A stretch of 64,000 nucleotides of DNA from Streptomyces sp. CB00455 (GTDB taxonomy: Bacteria > Actinomycetota > Actinomycetes > Streptomycetales > Streptomycetaceae), in the NCBI RefSeq assembly GCF_001905445.1, contig NZ_LIVQ01000004.1:191462-255461 (forward strand), given 5' to 3'. Both the position numbers and the translations under genes were made by a program. Shown piece by piece: positions 15,441 to 24,160 of the stretch (the stretch's first letter is position 1; every line of letters begins with the position of its first letter). Below the pieces are notes generated by a model. It did no database searches. It was given only the letters and a program-made list of their open reading frames with translations, and was not told where the DNA came from.

Positions 15441-16472
15441 ATGGCGCTCACGCTCTACGTCGACACCGCGCGCTGGCGTGCGCACCAGAAGCAGATCCAG
15501 GACCAGTTCCCCGGAATGGTCCCGGTCTGCAAGGGCAACGGCTACGGCTTCGGCCACGAGCGGCTGTGCGAGGAGGCGACCCGGATGGGCGCCGACGTGC
15601 TGGCCGTCGGGACGACCTACGAGGCCGCCAGCATCAAGGACTGGTTCGGTGGTGACCTGCTCGTCCTGACCCCGTTCCGGCGGGGCGAGGACCCGGTGCC
15701 GCTGCCCGACCGGGTCATCCGCTCGGTGTCCTCGCTGGACGGGGTCCGCGGCCTGGTCGGCGCCCGGGTGGTCATCGAGTGCATGAGCTCGATGCGCCGC
15801 CACGGCATCTCGGAGCATGACCTCGGGCAGCTGCACTCGGCGATCGAGGACGTCCGGCTGGAGGGCTTCGCCCTGCACCTGCCGCTGGACCGCCCGGACG
15901 GCTCGGACGCCGTCGAGGAGGTCATCGGCTGGATGGACCGGCTGCGCGCGGCCCGGCTGCCGCTGCACACCATGTTCGTCAGCCACCTGCGGGCCGAGGA
16001 GCTCGCGCGGCTCCAGCAGCAGTTCCCGCAGACCCGTTTCCGGGCCCGGATCGGCACCCGGCTGTGGCTGGGCGACCACGACGCGACCCAGTACCGCGGC
16101 GCGGTGCTGGACGTCACGCGCGTGGCCAAGGGCGACCGCTTCGGCTACCGCCAGCAGAAGGCCGCCTCCGACGGCTGGCTGGTCGTGGTGGCCGGAGGCA
16201 CCTCCCACGGCGTGGGTCTGGAGGCCCCCAAGGCCCTCCACGGCGTCATGCCGCGAGCCAAGGGCGTCGCCCGGGCGGGCCTGGCCACCGTCAACCGGAA
16301 CCTGTCGCCGTTCGTGTGGGCGGGCAAGCAGCGCTGGTTCGCGGAGCCGCCGCACATGCAGGTGTCGATCCTCTTCGTGCCGTCGGACTCGACGGAGCCC
16401 AAGGTCGGCGACGAGCTCGTGGCACACCTGCGCCACACCACCACGCAGTTCGACCGGGTGCTCGACGCCTGA
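15441..16472 (+). CDS. Alanine-racemase-like PLP protein (fold type III)
   Basis: A 343-residue protein whose N-terminal TIM barrel matches the alanine racemase family. The PLP-lysine segment is V-C-K-G-N-G-Y-G-F-G-H (canonical V-x-K-A-N-A-Y-G-H-G), near residue 31. The C-terminal beta domain is shorter and less like true Alr: the G-Y-A-D-G segment reads G-G-T-S-H-G. It could be a racemase or epimerase of another amino acid. Co-directional with and probably co-transcribed with femX, so an envelope role is plausible but unproven. Confidence 0.7.
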   Translation: MALTLYVDTARWRAHQKQIQDQFPGMVPVCKGNGYGFGHERLCEEATRMGADVLAVGTTYEAASIKDWFGGDLLVLTPFRRGEDPVPLPDRVIRSVSSLDGVRGLVGARVVIECMSSMRRHGISEHDLGQLHSAIEDVRLEGFALHLPLDRPDGSDAVEEVIGWMDRLRAARLPLHTMFVSHLRAEELARLQQQFPQTRFRARIGTRLWLGDHDATQYRGAVLDVTRVAKGDRFGYRQQKAASDGWLVVVAGGTSHGVGLEAPKALHGVMPRAKGVARAGLATVNRNLSPFVWAGKQRWFAEPPHMQVSILFVPSDSTEPKVGDELVAHLRHTTTQFDRVLDA

Positions 16473-16478
16473 TCCGCC

Positions 16479-16502
16479 GCGCGCCGGCCGTGGCCGGCGC
16501 GC
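16479..16502. terminator. Bidirectional terminator
   Basis: An 11-bp GC-only inverted repeat with a very short loop, between the racemase-like gene and the convergent glycosyltransferase gene. Confidence 0.6.
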
Positions 16503-16507
16503 ACCGG

Positions 16508-17968
16508 TCAGTCCTCGTGGTCGGTGCCCCAGTCGACCCGCTGCTCCGGCGAGGGCGTCGCGTACCGCGGCGCCCTCGCCGCGTCCGACAGCACGAACAC
16601 GTCCTCGGCGCCGTCCAGCACCCCGCCGGAGGGGTCGTCCGAGCCGTCCCTGCGCACCACGTCGCGTTCGGGCATCAGGATGTCGCGGACGACGACCGCG
16701 CACAGGTAGAGGGTGGCCAGCAGGTGCGCGGCGATCGCCAGCTGGTAGCCCTCCGCAGGCAGGCCCTGGTGCTTTTCCCCGCTGGTCGTGTAGGCCAGGT
16801 AGAACCAGATCCCGAGGAAGTAGACGACCTCCCCGGCCTGCCAGATCAGGAAGTCCCGCCAGCGCGGGCGGGCCAGCGCCGCGAGCGGGATGAGCCACAG
16901 CACGTACTGCGGCGAGTACACCTTGTTGGCCAGGATGAAGGCGGCCACGACCAGGAACGCCAGCTGCGCGAAGCGCGGGCGCCGCGGCGCGGTCAGGGTG
17001 AGCAGGCCGATGGCACCGCACAGCAGGAGCGTCAGTGCGGTCGCGTACGTGTTGGCGTCGTGCAGGGGGTTGCCCGAGCGCTGGGAGATCAGCAGCCACA
17101 CCGATCCGAAGTCGATGGGCCGTTCCTGGCTGAAGGTGTAGAACTTCGTCCAGCCCTCCCAGGCGAAGAGCATGACGGGCAGGTTCACCAGGAGCCAGGA
17201 GGCGGCCGCGCCCAGGGTCGCGGCGCCGAACGCCCGCCACTTGCCGGCCCGCCAGCAGAGCACGAACAGCACCCCGAGCAGCAGCACGGGGTAGAGCTTC
17301 GCCGCGGTGGCCAGGCCGATGAAGACGCCGAAGAGGACCGCGCGGCCCCGGGACCACATGAGCATCCCGGCCGCGGTCAGGGCGATGGCCAGCAGGTCCC
17401 AGTTGATCGTCGCGGTGAGTGCGAAGGCCGGGGCGAGGGCGAAGAGCAGGGCGTCCCAGGGGCGGCGGCGGTGCGTGCGCGCGACGCAGACCGCGATGAC
17501 CGCCGCGCAGGCCATGAGCATGCCCGCGTTGACCATCCAGTACATCTGCTCGCGGTGCTGCATGGAGCCGCTGCCAGGGGTGAGCCAGGAGGCGATCTCC
17601 ATGAAGAACCCGGTCAGCACGGGGTACTCCAGGTACTCCATGTCGCCGGTCAGCCGGTCGAAGTAGGGCGTCAGGTTGTCGGCGAAGCCGCGTACCGCGT
17701 ACAGGTGCGGAATGTCGGAGTAGCAGGCGTGGGTGTACTGCGAACCGGCTCCCCGGAACCACGCCCAGTCGTAGCAGGGCAGCTTCTGCACCATGCCCAG
17801 GGCGAACATGCCGATGGCGACGAGGGCCACCACGCGGACCGGCCCCAGCCAGTGGCCTTCGAGCCGGGCGTAGCGGCCGGTGGGGCCGCCGATGATCTCA
17901 CTGCCGGCAGCGGCGACCTCGTCCTGCTGCGTGGGCAGTACGGGACGGTCCTCGTGCACCTTGGTCAT
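16508..17968 (-). CDS. GT87-like membrane glycosyltransferase
   Basis: A 486-residue polytopic protein with about ten membrane helices, of the GT87 (DUF2029) group of polyprenyl-phosphate-sugar-dependent mannosyl/arabinosyltransferases. The extracytoplasmic loop after the first helix holds the acidic region near Y-F-D-R-L-T-G-D. The C-terminal tail is hydrophilic and acidic. The ATG at 17968 has AGGATGA 6-8 nt upstream, better than 18016 or 17998. It lies downstream of the penicillin-binding protein on the same strand. The acceptor is unknown. Confidence 0.8.
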   Translation of the reverse strand: MTKVHEDRPVLPTQQDEVAAAGSEIIGGPTGRYARLEGHWLGPVRVVALVAIGMFALGMVQKLPCYDWAWFRGAGSQYTHACYSDIPHLYAVRGFADNLTPYFDRLTGDMEYLEYPVLTGFFMEIASWLTPGSGSMQHREQMYWMVNAGMLMACAAVIAVCVARTHRRRPWDALLFALAPAFALTATINWDLLAIALTAAGMLMWSRGRAVLFGVFIGLATAAKLYPVLLLGVLFVLCWRAGKWRAFGAATLGAAASWLLVNLPVMLFAWEGWTKFYTFSQERPIDFGSVWLLISQRSGNPLHDANTYATALTLLLCGAIGLLTLTAPRRPRFAQLAFLVVAAFILANKVYSPQYVLWLIPLAALARPRWRDFLIWQAGEVVYFLGIWFYLAYTTSGEKHQGLPAEGYQLAIAAHLLATLYLCAVVVRDILMPERDVVRRDGSDDPSGGVLDGAEDVFVLSDAARAPRYATPSPEQRVDWGTDHED

Positions 17969-18057
17969 GGGCTCATCCTGCCGTACGGCGCCGGACATGA
18001 GGGAAGGCCGCCGCATCCCGTGCGACGGCCTCCCCCTGGTTCACCCGGCGGTCCCGG

Positions 18058-20697
18058 TTACTGGGCCGCCGCGCCGGTGGGCCAGCCCGTGGTGCCGCCC
18101 GGGCGGCCCGGTCTGCCCGAGTTCGTAGCGGACGGCGATCCGCTGGGTCCTCCGTCGGCGCCGCCGATCACTCCGCTGTTCGCACCGCCGTTCGCGCCGC
18201 CGTTCGCGCCGCCATTGGCTCCTCCGTTGCCGCCCCCGCCGGTGGTGTTCGGGTCGCAGTACAGCTCCCACGGCTTGCAGGAGGGCTTGCCGCCCCTGGA
18301 CGGGCTCGGGGACGCCGGCGGCGAGGCGCTCGGCGAGGGCGTGGACGGGGAGGGGGAAGGGGCCGCGGGGGGCGAGGGGGTGGGCGACGGCGCGCCGGCC
18401 GAGTCCGCCACGACGCCGATGTCGTCGGGGTCCGGGAAGCTCTGCTCCGGGGTGCCCTTGAGCGCCTCGCGCATGTACTCGGTCCAGATCACGGCCGGGA
18501 TGTCGCCACCGTGGATGGAGTCGGTGCCGCCCACGCCGTTCATCGAGATCAGCTTCTTGTCCGCCGAATTCGGGTCGGTACGGAACAGGGTGACGGAGGT
18601 GGACAGCTCCGGGGTGTAGCCGACGAACCAGGCGGACTTGTTCTGGTCGGTGGTGCCGGTCTTGCCCGCCGCGGGCCGGCCCAGCTTCTTGACCTTGGTG
18701 CCGGTGCCGTTCTGGACCACGTTCTGCAGGACCTTGGTGACGTTGTCCGCGATCGCGTCGTCCATGGCCTGCTGGCTCTTGGGGGCTTCGAAACCGGACA
18801 GCGGCTGGCCGTCCTTCTCGACCTTGACCACGGAGAACGGCTCGCGGTGCTTTCCGGAGGCGGCGAAGGTGGCGTAGGAGTCCGCCATGCGGATGGCACT
18901 GGGGGTCGAGGTGCCGAGCGCGAAGGAGGCGTTGTCGGCTCCGTCCATCGAGTCCTCGAGGATGCCGGTCGCCTTCGCGACCTCGCGCACCTTGGTGTGG
19001 CCGACGTCGAAGACGAGCTGGGCGAACGGGACGTTGATGGACTTCTCCATCGCCTCGTTGAGGGTCACGTAGCCGTAGGCCGTGGAGCTCTCGTTCTTCT
19101 GCTTGAACGGCTTGCCGTCCGCCGCCAGCAGGGGCTTGCCCTGACGGTTCTTGATCACGGTGAGGTCGTCGGCCAGGTACTTGCTGTCGGGCGAGATGCC
19201 CCGGCCGCCCGAGTTCTGGGTGCCGTACTGCATCGCCGCGGCCAGGACGTACGGCTTCCAGGTCGAGCCGACCGGGACACCGATGGTGTTGGCGTTGTTG
19301 CTGAAGTACTTCTTGTCCCAGCCCGGGCCGCCGTACAGGGCCACGATGGCGCCGGTCTTCACGTCGACGGAGGCGGCTCCGAACTGCACGAAGGTGTCCA
19401 GCTCAGGGCGCTTCTTCTCGTCGAGGAAGTCGTTGCGCGTGTCCTCCACCGCCTTGACCAGGGCGTCCACCTTGGGCTTCTGGAAGGTGGTGTGGACCCG
19501 GTACCCGCCCAGGGCCATCTGCTCGGCGGTGATGCCCTTGGTCTTCATCACGTACTGCTTGGCCGTCTCGACCAGGTAGCCGATCTGGCCGGACATGCCC
19601 CGGGCCTGCTCGGACTCGACGCGTGCGGGGAAGTCGCCGTCCTTGTACTTGGCCCGCTCCTCCTTGGACATCCGTCCGACCTCGACCTCGCGGTCCAGCA
19701 CCCATGACCAGCGCTTGCGAGCGCGCTGCTCGTTGAGTGCGGGGGTCGCGGCGGCGCCGATGCCGCCGTCGGGGTTGTACAGGTTGGGGCCCTTGAGCAC
19801 GGAGGCCAGGAAGGCGGACTCCGAGGGGTTGAGGTCCTTGGCGTCCTTGCCGAAGTAGGCGCGGGCCGCGGCCTGGATGCCGTAGGCGTCCCGGCCGTAG
19901 TAGGCGGTGTTGAGGTAGCCCGCCAGGACCGTGCCCTTCTCCTCGGAGACCCCGAGCTTGATCGAGATGAAGAGTTCGGAGACCTTGCGCTTGAGGGTCT
20001 GCTCGGAGTCCAGGTACGTGTTCTTCACGTACTGCTGGGTGATGGTCGAGCCGCCCTGGGTGGAACCGCCCTTGGCCATGTTGTACACGGCGCGGACGAT
20101 GCCCATCGGGTCGACGCCCTTGTCCGTCTCGAAGGACTCGTTCTCCGCGGCGATCACGGCGTTCTGCATCGACAGGGGGATCTGGTCGATGGTGATGATC
20201 TGGCGGTTCATCGACCCGCCGGTGGCCACCATCTGGGTGTTGTCCGCCCAGTAGAAGACGTTGTTCTGCGCCTTGGCCGCCTTGTTCGGGTCGGGCTTGT
20301 TCACCATGGCGACGCCGATGCCGGCCGCCGCCACGATGATCGCGAAGAAGCCCAGTGCCGTGCCGCTGACGAACTTCCAGGACGGCACGAAGCGCTTCCA
20401 GCCGTCCTTGTCGGACCGCGGGTAGTTGATGAGCCGCTTGTCCGGGCGGCCCGGGGCCGCACCCCGGCCGGCCTTGCCCGCGCCGCGCCCGCGGCCCGCA
20501 GGCCCTTTCTGGGCAGAGCGGCGGACCCCGGCGCGGCTGCCTTGGTCGGACTGCTCCGCGTAGGGGCCGCTGGGCGACGCCGTGGGGACGTCACGTCCCG
20601 CCCCGGCACCCCGGCCAGGGCGTGGCTGGGCGGCCCGGCGGGCCGAGGCTCGCCCGCCACCCTGGGGCTGCGGCGGTTTGCGGCGGTGCTCGCTCAT
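18058..20697 (-). CDS. Bifunctional class A penicillin-binding protein
   Basis: 879 residues. An Arg/Gly/Pro-rich cytosolic tail (1-105) precedes one membrane anchor (about 110-135). The glycosyltransferase (GT51) domain has E-N-E-S-F near residue 186 and G-G-S-T-I-T-Q-Q-Y-V-K-N. The transpeptidase domain has S-T-W-K near 477, S-I-N, and K-T-G-T-T near 677. It polymerises lipid II and cross-links glycan outside the membrane. The C-terminus is a Ser/Pro-rich then Asn-Gly-Gly-Ala repeat tail of about 120 residues. Class A PBPs of this type are usual on the origin-proximal chromosome of Streptomyces. Confidence 0.93.
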   Translation of the reverse strand: MSEHRRKPPQPQGGGRASARRAAQPRPGRGAGAGRDVPTASPSGPYAEQSDQGSRAGVRRSAQKGPAGRGRGAGKAGRGAAPGRPDKRLINYPRSDKDGWKRFVPSWKFVSGTALGFFAIIVAAAGIGVAMVNKPDPNKAAKAQNNVFYWADNTQMVATGGSMNRQIITIDQIPLSMQNAVIAAENESFETDKGVDPMGIVRAVYNMAKGGSTQGGSTITQQYVKNTYLDSEQTLKRKVSELFISIKLGVSEEKGTVLAGYLNTAYYGRDAYGIQAAARAYFGKDAKDLNPSESAFLASVLKGPNLYNPDGGIGAAATPALNEQRARKRWSWVLDREVEVGRMSKEERAKYKDGDFPARVESEQARGMSGQIGYLVETAKQYVMKTKGITAEQMALGGYRVHTTFQKPKVDALVKAVEDTRNDFLDEKKRPELDTFVQFGAASVDVKTGAIVALYGGPGWDKKYFSNNANTIGVPVGSTWKPYVLAAAMQYGTQNSGGRGISPDSKYLADDLTVIKNRQGKPLLAADGKPFKQKNESSTAYGYVTLNEAMEKSINVPFAQLVFDVGHTKVREVAKATGILEDSMDGADNASFALGTSTPSAIRMADSYATFAASGKHREPFSVVKVEKDGQPLSGFEAPKSQQAMDDAIADNVTKVLQNVVQNGTGTKVKKLGRPAAGKTGTTDQNKSAWFVGYTPELSTSVTLFRTDPNSADKKLISMNGVGGTDSIHGGDIPAVIWTEYMREALKGTPEQSFPDPDDIGVVADSAGAPSPTPSPPAAPSPSPSTPSPSASPPASPSPSRGGKPSCKPWELYCDPNTTGGGGNGGANGGANGGANGGANSGVIGGADGGPSGSPSATNSGRPGRPGGTTGWPTGAAAQ

Positions 20698-20906
20698 CGA
20701 ACGACTACTCCTCGGGCAGGCGAGTGGCCTGGAAGCGGCAGGTGAATTCCGGTTCCCCCGTCATGGCGCACAGACTACGCACGCTCAAAACCCGCTCAGT
20801 GCCGAAGTTCACCCCAAAACAGGCAACTTGCCTCGTACGAATTGGTGATGTGACGCCGGTCACCACGCCGCCCCTTGTCGATGGGCGCGGCCCGTTCTAT
20901 CGTCTG

Positions 20907-20927
20907 GATGTATCGAGTCGATACATC
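20907..20927. promoter_or_regulatory. Probable PadR operator (21-bp perfect dyad)
   Basis: A perfect inverted repeat with 10-bp arms, GATGTATCGA and TCGATACATC, around a single G, about 42 bp upstream of the PadR start codon. PadR proteins bind such long, AT-richer dyads. Nothing else in the gap explains it. Confidence 0.6.
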
Positions 20928-20968
20928 AGCTCGGTATAAAGACTCACAGTCGGAGGGGAGGCAGGCGG

Positions 20969-21571
20969 ATGAGCAGGCGCTCAGGCATCCTCGAATTCGC
21001 CGTCCTCGGCCTGCTTCGCGAATCTCCCATGCACGGTTACGAGCTGCGCAAACGGCTCAACACCTCACTGGGGGTGTTCAGGGCCTTCAGCTACGGGACG
21101 CTCTACCCCTGCCTCAAGACGCTGGTCGCCAACGGCTGGTTGATCGAGGAGCCGGGCAACGCCCCGGAAGACGCGCTCGCCGCTTCACTCGCAGGGCGCC
21201 GCGCCAAGATCGTCTACCGGTTGACGGCCGCGGGCAAGGAGCACTTCGAGGAGCTGCTCTCCCACACAGGTCCCGACACCTGGGAGGACGAGTCCTTCGC
21301 CGCCCGCTTCGCCTTCTTCGGCCAGACCGAACGGGACGTGCGCATGCGGGTCCTGGAGGGCCGCCGCAGCCGGCTGGAGGAGCGCCTGGAGAAGATGCGC
21401 GCCTCTCTCGTCCGTACGCGGGAGCGCCTCGACGACTACACGCTTGAGCTGCAGCGGCACGGCATGGAGTCGGTGGAGCGCGAAGTGCGCTGGCTGAACG
21501 AGCTCATCGAGAGCGAGCGGGCGGGACGGGATCGGAGACGACCCGGCCCGTCCGACGAAACTGCAAAATGA
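20969..21571 (+). CDS. PadR-family transcriptional regulator
   Basis: 200 residues. The N-terminal PadR winged helix opens I-L-E-F-A-V-L-G-L-L-R-E-S-P-M-H-G-Y-E-L and the C-terminal part is an alpha-helical Vir_act_alpha_C-type dimerisation domain. A ribosome-binding site, GGAGGGGAGGC, precedes the ATG. It lies 49 bp upstream of the inositol-1-phosphate synthase gene on the same strand and has a 21-bp perfect dyad in its promoter. Regulation of ino1 and of itself is therefore likely; the effector is unknown. Confidence 0.9.
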   Translation: MSRRSGILEFAVLGLLRESPMHGYELRKRLNTSLGVFRAFSYGTLYPCLKTLVANGWLIEEPGNAPEDALAASLAGRRAKIVYRLTAAGKEHFEELLSHTGPDTWEDESFAARFAFFGQTERDVRMRVLEGRRSRLEERLEKMRASLVRTRERLDDYTLELQRHGMESVEREVRWLNELIESERAGRDRRRPGPSDETAK

Positions 21572-21592
21572 GGCCTGCATCTCGCAGGCCTC
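21570..21592. terminator. Hairpin between padR-type gene and ino1
   Basis: A 9-bp stem, GAGGCCTGC and complement, with loop ATCTC, starts at the padR stop codon. No U-tract follows. It may partly terminate or protect the upstream message. Confidence 0.5.
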
Positions 21593-21620
21593 GTCCGAGA
21601 ACAAACAGGGAGCAACCGGA

Positions 21621-22703
21621 ATGGGTTCGGTTCGCGTAGCCATCGTCGGCGTAGGCAACTGCGCCGCCTCGCTGGTGCAGGGCGTCGAGTACTACAAGGA
21701 CGCCGACCCGGCGGCCAAGGTCCCCGGTCTGATGCACGTCCAGTTCGGCGACTACCACGTGCGTGACATCGAGTTCGTCGCCGCGTTCGACGTCGACGCG
21801 AAGAAGGTCGGCCTCGACCTCTCCGACGCCATCGGCGCCAGCGAGAACAACACCATCAAGATCTGCGACGTACCGAACACGGGCGTGACCGTTCAGCGCG
21901 GCCACACCCTGGACGGCCTGGGCAAGTACTACCGCCTGACCATCGAGGAGTCCTCCGAGGCTCCGGTCGACGTGGTGCAGATCCTCAAGGACCGCCAGGT
22001 CGACGTCCTGATCTGCTACCTGCCCGTCGGCTCCGAGGCCGCGGCGAAGTTCTACGCCCAGTGCGCCATCGACGCCAAGGTCGCCTTCGTCAACGCCCTC
22101 CCGGTCTTCATCGCCGGCACCAAGGAGTGGGCTGACAAGTTCACCGAGGCCGGTGTCCCGATCGTCGGCGACGACATCAAGTCGCAGGTGGGCGCCACCA
22201 TCACGCACCGCGTGATGGCGAAGCTGTTCGAGGACCGCGGTGTCCGTCTTGAGCGCACCATGCAGCTCAACGTGGGCGGCAACATGGACTTCAAGAACAT
22301 GCTCGAGCGCGACCGCCTCGAGTCGAAGAAGATCTCCAAGACCCAGGCCGTCACCTCGCAGATCCCCGACCGGGAGCTCGGCGAGAAGAACGTCCACATC
22401 GGCCCGTCCGACTACGTCGCGTGGCTCGACGACCGCAAGTGGGCCTACGTCCGCCTCGAGGGCCGTGCGTTCGGCGACGTCCCGCTGAACCTCGAGTACA
22501 AGCTCGAGGTGTGGGACTCCCCGAACTCCGCCGGTGTCATCATCGACGCCCTGCGCGCCGCGAAGATCGCCAAGGACCGCGGTATCGGCGGCCCGATCCT
22601 GTCGGCGTCCAGCTACTTCATGAAGTCCCCGCCGGTGCAGTACTTCGACGACGAGGCGTACGCGAACGTCGAGAAGTTCATCAAGGGCGAGGTCGAGCGC
22701 TAG
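21621..22703 (+). CDS. ino1: Inositol-1-phosphate synthase
   Basis: 360 residues, the actinobacterial type of myo-inositol-1-phosphate synthase, which converts glucose 6-phosphate to inositol 1-phosphate using NAD+. The N-terminal Rossmann strand V-A-I-V-G-V-G-N-C-A, the central G-D-D-I-K-S-Q-V-G-A-T and the N-V-G-G-N-M-D-F segments are diagnostic. The product feeds mycothiol and phosphatidylinositol synthesis. GGGAGCAACCGGA precedes the ATG. It is followed by a strong terminator. Confidence 0.95.
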   Translation: MGSVRVAIVGVGNCAASLVQGVEYYKDADPAAKVPGLMHVQFGDYHVRDIEFVAAFDVDAKKVGLDLSDAIGASENNTIKICDVPNTGVTVQRGHTLDGLGKYYRLTIEESSEAPVDVVQILKDRQVDVLICYLPVGSEAAAKFYAQCAIDAKVAFVNALPVFIAGTKEWADKFTEAGVPIVGDDIKSQVGATITHRVMAKLFEDRGVRLERTMQLNVGGNMDFKNMLERDRLESKKISKTQAVTSQIPDRELGEKNVHIGPSDYVAWLDDRKWAYVRLEGRAFGDVPLNLEYKLEVWDSPNSAGVIIDALRAAKIAKDRGIGGPILSASSYFMKSPPVQYFDDEAYANVEKFIKGEVER

Positions 22704-22750
22704 TCGAACCCCAAGGGTCCTCCAGGACACCTGGACTTCGGCTGTTCTTC

Positions 22751-22791
22751 CGCGGAGGGTCCCCGGGCAATGTGTCCGGGGACCCTCCGCG
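22751..22791 (+). terminator. Strong terminator after ino1
   Basis: A 16-bp perfect stem (CGCGGAGGGTCCCCGG and complement) with a 9-nt loop, 48 bases after the ino1 stop. Confidence 0.8.
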
Positions 22792-22809
22792 TATGTGACC
22801 CTTGCCCCC

Positions 22810-24078
22810 ATGCCTGTCGTACGTGATCTGCGCGTACTCCTGCGCCTGAGGGACTTCCGCAACCTGCTCGCCGTACGGCTGCTCTCCCAGGCCGCCGACG
22901 GCGTCTACCAGGTCGCGCTCGCCACCTACGTCGTCTTCTCCCCCGAGAAGCAGACCTCGCCGACGGCCATCGCCTCGGCCATGGCGGTACTGCTGCTGCC
23001 GTATTCGGCGATCGGCCCCTTCGCCGGCGTGCTGCTCGACCGGTGGCGCCGCCGACAGGTCTTCCTCTTCGGCAACCTGCTCCGCGCCTTCCTCGCCTGC
23101 GTCACCGGGGTGCTGATCGTCGCGCACGTGCCCGACTGGCTGTTCTACGCCTCGGCGCTGTCCGTGACCGCCGTCAACCGCTTCGTCCTGGCCGGGCTCT
23201 CCGCCGCCCTGCCCCATGTCGTCGACTCCGGCCGCCTCGTGACCGCGAACGCGCTGTTCCCCACCGCAGGCACCCTCGCGGCGACCGCGGGCGGGGGACT
23301 GGCCTTCCTCGTCCGGGTGCTGGACTCCGGCTCCGACGCCCTCGTCGTCCTCCTCGGCGCGGCGCTGTACCTGTGCTCGGCGCTCGTCTCCCTGCGCCTG
23401 GCCGTGGGCCTGCTGGGCCCCGACCACCCCCCGGGACGAACGCACCCCTCGGTGGGTGAAGGCATCGCCCTCACCGCCCGGGGCATGGCCGAGGGCCTGC
23501 GGCACCTGGCTTCCCGCAGAGAGGCCGCCCAGGCGCTGACCGCCATGACCGCGATGCGGTTCTGCTACGGAGCGCTGTTCGTCATGCTGCTCATGCTGTG
23601 CCGGTATGCGTGGTCGGACAACGAGTCGGACGGGCTGGCCCTGCTCGGCGTGGCGATCGGTGTTTCCGGGGCCGGGTTCTTCACGGCCGCCGTCGTCACC
23701 CCGTGGCTGGTGGGCCGCCTGGGCGCCCTCGGGTGGATCGCCCTCTGTTCGGCGTCCGCGGCGGTGCTGGTGCCGGCCCTCGGCCTGTTCTTCGCCCCGG
23801 GACCGATGCTGGCCGCCGCTTTCGTCCTGGGTCTCGCCACCCAGGGCGCGAAGATCTCCACCGACACCGTCGTGCAGTCCCGCGTGGACGACGAGTACCG
23901 CGGCCGGGTCTTCTCGGTCTACGACGTTCTCTTCAACATCGCGTTCGTGAGCGCTGCGGCGGTGGCATCCCTGATGCTCCCCGCCGACGGGCGGTCCGCG
24001 CCGCTGATCCTCTGTGTGGCCGTCCTCTACGCCGCCACCGCGGTCCTGCTGAGGCGGCAGATCCGCCGTTTCACGTGA
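22810..24078 (+). CDS. MFS transporter
   Basis: A 422-residue major-facilitator protein with about twelve membrane helices. The loop 2-3 motif appears as the G-V-L-L-D-R-W-R-R-R-Q segment near residue 75, a common marker of the family. The internal ATG at 22810 is used: the frame opens at 22795, but 22810 begins at the conserved V-R-D-L-R-V-L-L-R-L-R-D-F-R-N-L start. It resembles drug-export-type (MFS_3/Bcr) proteins; the substrate is not inferable. It is convergent with the CCA-adding gene; three parS-like sites lie between them. Confidence 0.82.
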   Translation: MPVVRDLRVLLRLRDFRNLLAVRLLSQAADGVYQVALATYVVFSPEKQTSPTAIASAMAVLLLPYSAIGPFAGVLLDRWRRRQVFLFGNLLRAFLACVTGVLIVAHVPDWLFYASALSVTAVNRFVLAGLSAALPHVVDSGRLVTANALFPTAGTLAATAGGGLAFLVRVLDSGSDALVVLLGAALYLCSALVSLRLAVGLLGPDHPPGRTHPSVGEGIALTARGMAEGLRHLASRREAAQALTAMTAMRFCYGALFVMLLMLCRYAWSDNESDGLALLGVAIGVSGAGFFTAAVVTPWLVGRLGALGWIALCSASAAVLVPALGLFFAPGPMLAAAFVLGLATQGAKISTDTVVQSRVDDEYRGRVFSVYDVLFNIAFVSAAAVASLMLPADGRSAPLILCVAVLYAATAVLLRRQIRRFT

Positions 24079-24081
24079 AAC
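24068..24081. other. parS site (perfect)
   Basis: GTTTCACGTGAAAC overlapping the stop codon of the MFS gene; the TGA of the stop is part of the site. Confidence 0.92.
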
Positions 24082-24092
24082 GCCCTGCCGAT

Positions 24093-24106
24093 GTTTCACG
24101 TGAAAC
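24093..24106. other. parS site (perfect)
   Basis: GTTTCACGTGAAAC within a 20-bp palindrome (24090-24109). Confidence 0.93.
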
Positions 24107-24117
24107 ATCCTCCCGGA

Positions 24118-24131
24118 GTTTCACGTGGAAC
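24118..24131. other. Near-parS site (one mismatch)
   Basis: GTTTCACGTGGAAC differs by A to G at position 11; third of a group spaced 25 bp apart. Confidence 0.6.
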
Positions 24132-24160
24132 ATCGGCACCGCCGTCTCGACCGACCGGGG

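Noticed and set aside
18001..18035. Imperfect inverted repeat downstream of the penicillin-binding protein gene
   Set aside because: Two mismatches interrupt the stem; plausible, but not firm enough for a feature.
18180..18240. Short repeats at the end of the penicillin-binding protein gene (CRISPR-like spacing)
   Set aside because: They are in-frame codons of the Asn-Gly-Gly-Ala tail; no spacers, so not CRISPR.
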